64,000 bases of DNA, from positions 1,315,292-1,379,291 of the forward strand of contig NZ_CP048627.1 of assembly GCF_010669225.1 (NCBI RefSeq), read 5' to 3'. Source of the DNA: Megamonas funiformis (lineage in GTDB: Bacteria > Bacillota > Negativicutes > Selenomonadales > Selenomonadaceae). Both the position numbers and the translations under genes were made by a program. Each line of letters begins with the position of its first letter. Within the stretch, counting starts at the first letter, position 1. The notes below the pieces were generated by a model. The model was not told the DNA's origin, ran no database searches, and saw only the letters and a list, made by a program, of their open reading frames with translations. Below, piece by piece: positions 35,701 to 45,100 of this stretch.

Positions 35701-36141
35701 ATGAAAAATGAAGATTTATTGAACGATTTTATGAAAGAAAATAATTTAAGTTATGATGAGCCTTTTTTTGTTAGTATAGATAACAAAACGAAAAGATATA
35801 AAATAGTTAAATCCACAAATAACTACGTACCAGAAGTATATGTTTTTTCGTCATTATTTAATGATTGGACATTAGCAGTGGAAGAAGCATTAACAAATAT
35901 TTTATTTAATAATAACTTTAAAATCATATCGGCATGGAAGCCAAAACTAAATGAAGAATATTATTATTTTGACGGCAAAAATATTTATTGTTCTAGATGG
36001 AATAATTATTTTACTGATATAGCTTCATTTCTAACAGGAAATTGTTTTAAATCGGTAGAAGAAGCTGAAGCTAACAAAGAAAAAATAATGAAAATATTTA
36101 ACCAAAATCAACCACTAATTAATTTATATGAGGCAGAATAA
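35701..36141 (+). CDS. Early phage protein, paralogue of the previous gene
   Basis: 146 residues, directly after the previous stop codon. N- and C-terminal modules match the upstream paralogue (FMKENNLSYDEPF; FLTGNCFKSVEEAEANKEKIMK), pointing to a tandem gene duplication. Unknown function. Confidence 0.6.
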   Translation: MKNEDLLNDFMKENNLSYDEPFFVSIDNKTKRYKIVKSTNNYVPEVYVFSSLFNDWTLAVEEALTNILFNNNFKIISAWKPKLNEEYYYFDGKNIYCSRWNNYFTDIASFLTGNCFKSVEEAEANKEKIMKIFNQNQPLINLYEAE

Positions 36142-36509
36142 TGAACCTTAAAACAAATAAAGAATACAAAGAAAAACAAGAACATTGTTTTTTATTCAAT
36201 AAACCATACAAGCTAGAAAGATATAGTAAAATGTCTTATGCTGGCATGGCAATATATGATATTTTACACATGGTAGAAAAGCAAAAAGAACAATGGGGTG
36301 ATGAAAAACATTTATCACCTCATCAATGGTTAGGACTTATAGCAGAAGAGATAGGCGAAATGACAGAGGCTGTCAATGAAACTTATTTACCAAACAGAAC
36401 CAAAGAACATTTAGGCGGTATTGAACATATTCAAGAAGAAGCCATTCAGGCTATGGCTTTAATGGTTAGATTTCTTGAAAGTATAAACGAGGAGCAAACA
36501 AATGATTGA
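36141..36509 (+). CDS. MazG-like nucleotide pyrophosphohydrolase
   Basis: 122 residues. HQWLGLIAEEIGEMTEAVNE (EExxE type metal site) and EEAIQAMALMVRFLE fit the all-alpha NTP pyrophosphatase fold. Phage copies are thought to adjust nucleotide or alarmone pools. One-base overlap with the previous gene. Confidence 0.7.
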   Translation: MNLKTNKEYKEKQEHCFLFNKPYKLERYSKMSYAGMAIYDILHMVEKQKEQWGDEKHLSPHQWLGLIAEEIGEMTEAVNETYLPNRTKEHLGGIEHIQEEAIQAMALMVRFLESINEEQTND

Positions 36510-36534
36510 TATATATAAACCATGAAAAAATATT

Positions 36535-36978
36535 TTGCCAAAGAAAAATAAAGGCATTGATTATTATAGAAGTAAAATTATTAAAAAAAAGATAGCAGAA
36601 AGAGAAAGACACTTTGAAAATATGGTGAGATTTTCTTACAACGAAATGATAACAGCAGCAAAAAGAAATTTGCCATATATAAAACCTTGTCCATTTTGTG
36701 GTGGCGAAGCTGTTTTATATGGTCGCGATATTGATGATTCAGATTTAGATACATTGGTTATTTCAGACACAGGAAAACTAATGAACCCAAATATCAATTT
36801 ATTTAGCCTAGTAATAAAATGCACTATATGTGGTGTTGAAAAAGAAACAGATACTATATATAGTTGTTGTGAAGCAGAAAATAAAGCAGCTATAGAGTTT
36901 GCCATTAATCAATGGAATAGAAGAGTTAGAGAAGGAGAATGTATTGATGCTGAATTTAAAGAAGAAGAAAAGGAGTGA
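36535..36978 (+). CDS. Lar-type zinc-ribbon protein with an in-frame TGA near its start
   Basis: 147 residues from TTG 36535. IKPCPFCGGEAVLYG, later IKCTICGVE and NKAAIEFAINQWNRR, matches the Lar family (restriction alleviation in Rac). The best ribosome site (GAGGAGC) and ATG lie at 36502 in the same frame, but codon 8 there is TGA (MIDIYKP-stop-KNILP). So the normal start may be cut off by a nonsense codon, with translation from TTG 36535, reinitiation or read-through. The zinc domain is downstream and intact. Confidence 0.62.
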   Translation: MPKKNKGIDYYRSKIIKKKIAERERHFENMVRFSYNEMITAAKRNLPYIKPCPFCGGEAVLYGRDIDDSDLDTLVISDTGKLMNPNINLFSLVIKCTICGVEKETDTIYSCCEAENKAAIEFAINQWNRRVREGECIDAEFKEEEKE

Positions 36979-36982
36979 TAAA

Positions 36983-37156
36983 GTGAAGTTAGTATATAAA
37001 CCTTTTAGTAATGAAAATAAAATTAATATAGCGGTTGCTTCTAAGCAATCGCTATTAGCCTTAATAAAAATAATGAAAGAAAATAATTCATTTGATACAA
37101 GCAAAGGTAAGATATTTTTAGTTGATAATAAGCATGAGGAAGAAGTGATTATATGA
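36983..37156 (+). CDS. Small early phage protein
   Basis: 57 residues from GTG 36983, which has AGGAG 7 bases upstream. KINIAVASKQSLLALIKIMKENN and the ending EEEVII overlap ssb by 4 bases. No function assigned. Confidence 0.5.
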   Translation: MKLVYKPFSNENKINIAVASKQSLLALIKIMKENNSFDTSKGKIFLVDNKHEEEVII

Positions 37157-37554
37157 ATAAAGTAATATTAGCTGGAAGGCTAACTAAAGACCCAGAAGTA
37201 CGTTATACACAAACAGGAAAAGCAGTGGCGAGCTTCACTTTAGCTGTTAATCGTAGGTTTACAAAAGAAAAAGATAAACAGCAAGCCGATTTTATTCCAA
37301 TTGTTATATGGGATAAACTAGCTGAAGTATGTGGAAATTACCTGGTAAAAGGTACTCAAGTTTTAATTGAAGGTCGTATTCAAATACGAAACTACGATGC
37401 TAAAGATGGAAGTAAGCGTTATGTAACTGAAGTCATAGCTCAATCAGTTGAATTTATGGGGTCTAAATCTACAACTAATACTGGTGGTGCAGTTCCAGAA
37501 GCTGCTAAAAGTTTTGGAAGTGAAATACCACCAGATGAAGAAATTCCATTTTAA
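37153..37554 (+). CDS. ssb: Single-stranded DNA-binding protein
   Basis: 133 residues: OB fold from MNKVILAGRLTKDPEVRYTQTGKAVASFTLAVNR to GRIQIRNYDAKDGSKRYVTEVIA, a short linker, and the acidic tail ending DEEIPF, which recruits replication and repair enzymes. The phage copy serves replication and the YqaJ-RecT system. Confidence 0.96.
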   Translation: MNKVILAGRLTKDPEVRYTQTGKAVASFTLAVNRRFTKEKDKQQADFIPIVIWDKLAEVCGNYLVKGTQVLIEGRIQIRNYDAKDGSKRYVTEVIAQSVEFMGSKSTTNTGGAVPEAAKSFGSEIPPDEEIPF

Positions 37555-37600
37555 AAAATAACTTCTTTAGTCAGGCAGGACTTAAAGGAGGAATGTATAT

Positions 37601-38089
37601 ATGTCATCATCATTGTTCGATAAAAGTATTATTTTCAAAAAAATTGAAAGTAATTTTAAAATGTATTCTCAAATAAAAAAAGAATACGAATGTGTTTTAA
37701 ATGAACGTAGGTTTGATTATAAAACTGGTGGAAGTAATGGCAAAGCTTTAATAAATGATAAAACAGCCAATGAAGCCATAAGAGAAATAGAGCCACCTTA
37801 TATATCAAAAATTTATATAGATGTTTACGATAACAAAGGAAATGTTTTTATTAAAAAAATTAAAGACCCGCTAAAGTGGGTCCAGCTTTATGAATGGGTG
37901 AAAGAAAACACCTTAAAAAATAAAATACAAAGTATTGTTTTTAATGGTAGATATATAAAAGGTGAAAACCATACTGTTACCACAGTAGAAAACAATATAT
38001 CGACTCAATTATATTTTGATGCTAGAAGCGAAATACTACATACCACTTTAGCAGGAGCTTGTCAAATGGGCATTATAAAAGTTATGTAA
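37601..38089 (+). CDS. Probable late-gene transcription regulator (RinA/ArpU-like)
   Basis: 162 residues. The segment with TGGSNGKALINDKTANEAIREIEPPYI resembles the 'G...DpTa..Ai' region of phage sigma-like late regulators (DUF1492/RinA/ArpU groups). It is the last gene of the early rightward block, the usual place for such an activator, and the late genes lie on the other strand. GGAGG ribosome site. The assignment is mostly positional. Confidence 0.5.
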   Translation: MSSSLFDKSIIFKKIESNFKMYSQIKKEYECVLNERRFDYKTGGSNGKALINDKTANEAIREIEPPYISKIYIDVYDNKGNVFIKKIKDPLKWVQLYEWVKENTLKNKIQSIVFNGRYIKGENHTVTTVENNISTQLYFDARSEILHTTLAGACQMGIIKVM

Positions 38090-38097
38090 ATAAAAAT

Positions 38098-38128
38098 AAA
38101 GGCTAGGAATATTAATTCCTAGCCTTTT
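38098..38128. terminator. Terminator at the end of the early block
   Basis: AAAGGCTAGGAAT/ATTCCTAGCCTTT stem, A-rich before and T-rich after. The same stem (GGCTAGGAA) recurs at 39067-39099. Confidence 0.88.
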
Positions 38129-38129
38129 A

Positions 38130-38738
38130 TTAATGTAAATATTTCAACATTTGTACAAGATATTTACCTTTAAAATCAACTTCTTCATCAGCATCTAATG
38201 GTCTTTTATCAAATGCCACAAATCCATTTCTACTGTAAAATTCCTTTAATTTCTCATTATCTTCACATTCAAGATAAACTATTTTTCCACCAACAACAGC
38301 CTGTACTTTTTCTACTTCTTTACAAGCAAGTTCTAATAATTCATCACCTGTAATCAATGAGGGAAATCTTGTATTTTTCCCTAATTGAGCTATTAATGGA
38401 GCGGTTATAACATATATTTTAAAGTTTGGTTCATAAGTGCCAAATTTAGCAATCCTTTTTCGCATTGTATTACTAATAGCTTTTGACCTTGATTTTACTG
38501 AAAAATTTTTATTAGCAATAGTAAAATAGCCAGCAATTTCATATTTATTTTTATATGAAGCAAGAACTAATTGTGTTTTTGATAATCCTTTTTTAGAAAA
38601 TTCTATTGCCTTACAATGCAAAAAATTGTCAACATCTGAATTTAAATTATTTTCAAATGTTGACAATATATTTTTTGTTTCATCTTCGGTTTTCTTTTTT
38701 AAAACATCATCTAATTTTACTAATAAATAACCTTCCAT
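38130..38738 (-). CDS. GNAT-fold acetyltransferase-like protein, possible toxin
   Basis: 202 residues. The C-terminal half (GDELLELACKEVEKVQAVVGGKIVYLECEDNEKLKEFYSRNGFVAF) is the acetyl-CoA-binding half of a GNAT domain. It forms a leftward pair with a 54-residue gene just upstream. Such pairs are frequent in phages of gut Firmicutes and resemble GNAT toxin-antitoxin modules, but the activity is untested. It is bounded by two matching terminators, as for a moron gene. Confidence 0.65.
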   Translation of the reverse strand: MEGYLLVKLDDVLKKKTEDETKNILSTFENNLNSDVDNFLHCKAIEFSKKGLSKTQLVLASYKNKYEIAGYFTIANKNFSVKSRSKAISNTMRKRIAKFGTYEPNFKIYVITAPLIAQLGKNTRFPSLITGDELLELACKEVEKVQAVVGGKIVYLECEDNEKLKEFYSRNGFVAFDKRPLDADEEVDFKGKYLVQMLKYLH

Positions 38739-38754
38739 TCAACAACCCCTATTA

Positions 38755-38919
38755 TTAAAAAATTCTATCAATGTCATCTTCTGTTGCAGTTCTATAACCC
38801 CTAGAAAATACAACTTCTTTTCTTGTTTTTCCTTTTGCATTTTCTAGTGCATTAATTAATGAACGACAACTTTTTTTATCTTTAATAACAATATTTTTTA
38901 AAATGCTCTTTGTTGCCAT
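38755..38919 (-). CDS. Small partner of the GNAT protein, possible antitoxin
   Basis: 54 basic residues (MATKSILKNIVIKDKKSCRSLINALENAKGKTRKEVVFSRGYR...DDIDRIF). ATG 38919 with GGGGGAC upstream. Its own promoter lies at 38989-39017. The small-basic-then-GNAT order and size suit an antitoxin or DNA-binding partner. Confidence 0.6.
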   Translation of the reverse strand: MATKSILKNIVIKDKKSCRSLINALENAKGKTRKEVVFSRGYRTATEDDIDRIF

Positions 38920-38988
38920 AATAAAGTCCCCCAAAAATACCACGCAAAAACCGTGCAAAAAACATGCAAAATAACCTTTATATTTAAA

Positions 38989-39017
38989 GTATAATATCAA
39001 AAATATGTATTAGTCAA
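38989..39017 (-). promoter_or_regulatory. Promoter of the small acetyltransferase pair
   Basis: On the minus strand TTGACT (39017-39012) and TATACT (38994-38989) are 17 bp apart, about 70 bases before the ATG at 38919. Confidence 0.72.
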
Positions 39018-39066
39018 TGAATTTTTACATTTTTATGTAAATTATTTAATTAACTATATTTATATA

Positions 39067-39099
39067 AAAGGCTAGGAATTAACGTTCCTAGCCTTTTAT
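39067..39099. terminator. Terminator of the late operon
   Basis: AAAAGGCTAGGAA/TTCCTAGCCTTTT stem immediately after the stop codon of the 4348-residue gene. Nearly the same hairpin closes the early block at 38098, so the acetyltransferase pair lies between two copies. Confidence 0.85.
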
Positions 39100-39100
39100 T

Positions 39101-42100
39101 TTACCAACTTAGAGCTTCTGCTCCTTGATAGTATTCTGGAGTATCTTTTTCTTTTAATCGTTCTCTTCTATCTTTTTTACGGTCTTTTCTAGCTTTTACT
39201 ATTGTACTTCTTTTCACTCCTAACTCTTTTAATTTTTTTGCATATGGTGCAAGGTTTTCTTTTCGCTCTTCTGCATCGAGGTAATCATCAATAGCATTTT
39301 GTTTTTCTTTTGATGTCTTATTCATATTGTAATATTTAAGCGATCCTAATTCGGTATCTATAGCTTCATTTGTAGATTTAAAGCCCATACCACGAATAAT
39401 TCTACTCATAGCATCATCATATTTTGTTGTAATTCGTCCTCTTCCGTCCTTGCTTTCACCAATAGCAGCGGTATATATATTATACATACCTGGTGATATA
39501 GAACGTAACATTCCTAAATTATCACCTTTTGTAGCATTTAAATAAAATTGAGCAATAGTACCGCCAGTAGCACCGCCGAATTTTTCCATAGCTTTAATTA
39601 CAGGGTTTGCATCTTTGTTATAATCTTCTCCTAATCCTGGTATTATATCATTCATACCAACACGAGAACTAATATCTATACCAACGTTACTCAAACCACC
39701 ATACAATAATGTTCTTATAGCTACTCTTTCTGGCAAATTTGCGTCTTTACTAGCTTCTAATAAAAATTGTCTTACTGCTTGTTTTGGACTTACACCAAAT
39801 ACAGGTTCAGAAATCAAGCCAACAAGAGCCCATAACAAATCTTCTGCTGGTAAACCAAATGCACCCGCAAAGAAAATCCAACCACCCCAGAATGTAGCTT
39901 TTTGTTGCCATGTTGCGTCTTTTTTACCATTAAACGGAATAAAATCACGCATTAACTCAAATTGTTTTATAGGATATTTCATAAACTGAAATAACACCTG
40001 GCTTATAATGCTTCCACGTCTGAATACGTTTGGAGCATCATTTACGCCATAATCAAAGTTAGCCTTACGGTTTATATCACGAGCATATTTAACAGCATCA
40101 TCATGATTTTTATTTAATACATTTCTTGCTTTTCTATATGCTGCAAGAATAGTTGCACAACGTGCTAATCTTTCTGAAGCTTTAAATAAAATCATTGAGC
40201 GGTCGCCCCATTTACCAAAGCTTGTTTTACTATAACCAGCACCACTATCAAGCCCTAATTCATGAAGTACGCCCGTATCTTCCATGGCTTTTCTTTCATC
40301 AGGTTTTAATTTTGCTATTCTCTTTTCTGTTTGACTTTCTTTTAAAGCAGCGATATCTTTTGCAGCCTTCATTACTTCACTAGCAGCTTTTATAGGATTT
40401 TTATCTGTTAGTAATGCTGTCGTATTTAAAAGTTGTGTTAAATTAAGCATAGCCGATGACACATTCCATACACCGAGTTTTAAAATAGATATTTTATTTG
40501 TTATATTACCAGCAACAGATAATGCAGCTCTTTCACCATAACGCGATGTAAATAAATATCTCCACAGTCTGCGATTATTGAGCCATGTACTTATAGAATT
40601 TTCTAATGCTGATGGATTACCGTTTACATCATTGATATAGTCTTTGATATATCTAGCTGTACCATTAAGATATTTATTATCCGTACCAATTCTTCCATAT
40701 ATACGTTCAAAATAAGAAATGGCCTTAGGTTTAAATTCTGTTTCTAATGCTTCATATCTACAAGCACTATTGAAGTAATGTCTTAACACCCAATTTAAAT
40801 CTTTATCTTCATATCCTTTAGCACCTGTTCTATGCTGGATATTTCCAAAGAAACGATGTTTACTAGAGCGTCTTACCTTGTTTTTATTATCACCTTTTTT
40901 ATTCAAAAGTTGTTTGACGACATCAATACTCATATCAAATTCATTTGCAATACGTTTATTTATTTTTTTATAAGCACCATCGCCAACCATTTCAGCATAA
41001 TATTCTTCATCAATTCCGACCTCATTAAAATCAAACCTTTTAGGGCAAATTATTAACTTAGCATTTTCATTGTCTTTTAAATACTGTTCTGCTTTTTTAT
41101 AGGCTTCTTTTACATTTCTTCCACTATCCACAGTTGTAGTAGTTCCATCATCATTTTGAAGTACTACATAGAAATCATGGAAAAAGTGTGGTACATATCC
41201 TTCTAATTTATTTACTTTTGGAATAGCTTCACGATATTTAACAGTATATAGCTTGTTATTATCAAGGTTTATTTTTTCGCCTTTTGGTGTACTGTAATCA
41301 TCGCCGTAAATATGAGTGCTTCCATCTTTTTCCGTTACTCCTTCTTTTTCTTCTAAAATTTGAATAGCTTCATTATTTCTTAGAGCTTCTAATTGTTCTT
41401 TATTGCAAACATCTTGTCTTATATGACTAGGGCGAATCTCATACGTTACCAAAACATCGTCCTTATCTTTTTCACTTTGAACCTCATCTAAGATATTGAC
41501 GAATTTATTTTGTTTTAATCCTTCAAGTTTACTTTTAGAAATAATTTCTGATTTTGTTTGTATTTGCGTTCTAGCTCTATTTATTAACTCATAGCACTCA
41601 TTTAAAAGACCTCTAATAGCAATATATGCTTTAGCTGTACCTTTTTTTACTCCTGTTTCTTCTACGATTTTATCTGCACGTTTTTCAAAATCAGTTATGC
41701 CTTTTCCATACTCTTCGCTTAATGCATCACCTTTAAACATCAAGTCATTTAATTCCTCTATATCCTTATCTTTGTTTTCAAGATAATCAAACGCTTCATT
41801 TAATTGTTTATTATAGTAACTACGATTTTTAAGCAATTTGCGCATAGCATTATCAGCATAAGTAAGTACAGGTTTAAATGCTACATACTTTTCGGCTAAT
41901 CGTGCTGGTGATGATAATATAGATTCAAAACCACCAATATTACCAAGCTCATCAACTTTTTTATCATGTGCACTTTTACTGTATATCTTTATACGTTCAT
42001 CTTTTTTATTTTTAGTAAATCTATTTTTAATATTTTTAAAAGCACCTTTAAAAATACCTGTAGCACTATCAACACTTTTATCATTGTCAGCAGAAAATTG

Positions 42101-45100
42101 AGAGTTATATTCGTCATCGTCAAATAAAACGCTCATATAATCCTCACCATATTGACGAATTAAAGACTCCTCTTCTTCTTTACTTATAGAATAAAAATCT
42201 CTATTATCATTAATTTTTATCTCGCCATCTTTTCCACGTTCAAATAGTTTATTCCCCTGATTATCAACAATAGATAACGCTAGATTATTAAAGTTTTTGA
42301 GCATTGATTTCTTTTGAGTTGTAGTAAGTCTAGCTTTAGGATTGTTTAAGAAATCAGTAAATTTATTCATTAAATCACGAATAAATGAAATTAATCTTTT
42401 GGCCAAAGATTTATTTTCTTTGCCTAAATTTCTTAAATATTTAACACGTTTAACTACATCATAAAAACTATCAGCCATCATTTCTTCAATAATTTTATCT
42501 TCAGATAATTTATCACCACGCCAAACAATTTTACGATAATCATTAATTTGTTTAGATGTTATTCTCTTCTTCATATCATTTAACATATCATTAAACAAAC
42601 TAGGATTATTTCTGGCTATCCAATGGAATGTTTCATGCCAAAATACTTTAGGGTGGGACCAGTTACCATTTACATTAAGATATGTTGTACCGTGAGAGTG
42701 CCAACCTCTAAATCCTTTTGGACCTGTAAACCAATATATTGGAGTTCCCATTCTATCACCGATTGCAGATATTTCTTTTTCATAGTCGCCAATTTTAACA
42801 TTATCGAAATCAGCTTTTTCCCTAATATCTACATACTCATCTAATTTTTTATACATATCTTCAGCAAAAGAATAATTACTAGATTGTTCTTTATCTGTTA
42901 TTCCTCTAACCGCATTAACAAATTTCTGTCTATCTTCTGATGACGAAAATAAAAAACCTTTAGCAAATCTACTATATCCACCGCCAGATTGTTTTGCTAA
43001 TGATTTCAACTGCTGAAAATTCATTTGCTCTTTTACTTTTACACGATATTTTAATTCGCCATTTCTAGTATCTGTATGAGTATCTAAAATGAAAATATCA
43101 TCTTCAAAGCTATTTTCTTGTTCACTATTAGAAATATTTTCGTTTAAACCTGGATAATATATTAATCTATCCATTGCAGATTTTACCTTTTTAGGTATTT
43201 CAACATTTAAAGGAACATTATATTTTTCTGTTTGATAATTATTAATAAATTTATTAACTAATTCCTCAATACGTTTTTTTATTTTATAAATAGCTTTATT
43301 TAATCTATTTATAGGTGTTTGACCTTTATATAAATATCTAATTATACTTTCTGCAAATTTTTCTTCGTTTATATTTTCTTTACTGCTTCCATAATTTTTA
43401 ACATGTAAATATTCCTTGTTTGTTTTTTCTCCTGTAGTTATCCACTCTCTAATATTATTAAAGTCATCTTTTAATTGTTGAGGACAATTATCTTGTTTTG
43501 TTAATAAATACAAATCAAGTATAAATCTATGACCTAATTCATGATAAAGTGCTTGAGATGAACTTTCATTATTTACAATAATCCTAGAATCATCTTTACC
43601 AAGATATTTTATTTCTTCGTCTAGTTTATTTATTACTTTTCCCAAAGTATATTCATCTTGAAGTGAATATCTTATATAACTCTCAAATCTTCCTGCAACA
43701 AAACCACCTCTTATTGGGTCATATTTAGGTGCTTTAAACTCAATATTTAAACTTTCCCAATAATCAATAGGAGAATAATTTTCGTGATAAACTTCTTTGA
43801 TTATATTGGATATTGTATCTGCTCTATACGCAATAAACATAGCAGCAGTTTTATTTTCATCATCGGACATATCACTAGAGCTATTCTTGGATTGATTATC
43901 CAAAAATGAATATGCTTTTTCAAAAACTTTCTTTCCATCATTAGATAACGATATATCATTAACATCTATTTCTACATCTTTATTTGTTTTTGGTATTGTA
44001 CCTACCACTATGCGATTGTTATATAAATCTTGTTTTTTATCTTGAGCTACTGGAGTATTTTGTTCTTCACGAATAACTTCACCTTTTAAAATTCTTCTTG
44101 GGGCAATTACATCTTCTATCTCATCAAAAAGCGTATTTATTGCATCGATATTTCTAAAAGATAAAGTACCTTCTTTAATTTTTAAAGCTTCTTCTCTATC
44201 AGCTTCATTTTCGTATTTATCAATTATATAAATGTCTGTTACAACTTTAGTACCTGCTCTTTCAAAAGTTACTGATGGTAACTCTATTTTTTTCATTATT
44301 ACTGCACGTTTTTCACCTTCGCGTTCAGCTTTTGTTTTAGCATTAGGTACACCATTTAACCATTTATCTAATCGCTTGCCCATAGAGTTTCCAGCAGGTA
44401 AAAGTGCAACAATACGACCGCCATCACGAAGATGATTAAATGCTTTTTCCAAATGCTCCATAGCTGTTTTTGCAGCAGTGCCATAAGGTGGATTCATTAC
44501 AATTTCATTAAATTTATTATGCACATCATAGTTTTCAAACGTACTTTCTATCACACGACCGTTTTTATTAAATCTTAAACGTATTGTATTTGCTAATTCT
44601 GAACTTGGTTCTATAGCTACATTTTTTGTATCTTCTGGGAAAAATCTTGCAATAGCCCCATGACCTGCACTTGGTTCAAGTACACTATCACCAGATTTTA
44701 TATCAGCAAATTCAACCATCTTATAACCGATAGGTTCTGGAGTCGGATAATAGTCTATACCTTCTCTTGCTTTATTTTTGCTTGTTTTCTTTTGGTTAGC
44801 ATAATAATAACTTTTAGCTCGTTCAAAAGGCGTAATATTTAACTGTTGCTGTCTATCTCTTTGTACACCGCCCGTACCTTCTGTTTTACTATTAGGCAAA
44901 TATTTTTTCCAGCTATCACTATCTCTACTTTCTTCAAAGGTTTCGATAAATGACTCTTTTAAATTTCTTGCTTTTTCACCTAACGCTAAATTTTCTGCTG
45001 TTGATGAACGTTCGGCGATTACTGATGAAAAGATATATGCTTCTGTATTTGTGCCCGTATTTAAATAACGGAATATAGCATTTGATTTTACACCTACTCT

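Noticed and set aside
13639-36978. Genetic code with TGA as tryptophan
   Set aside because: TGA ends several clear genes (for example at 10774, 30356 and 32728) and tryptophan is encoded by TGG throughout.
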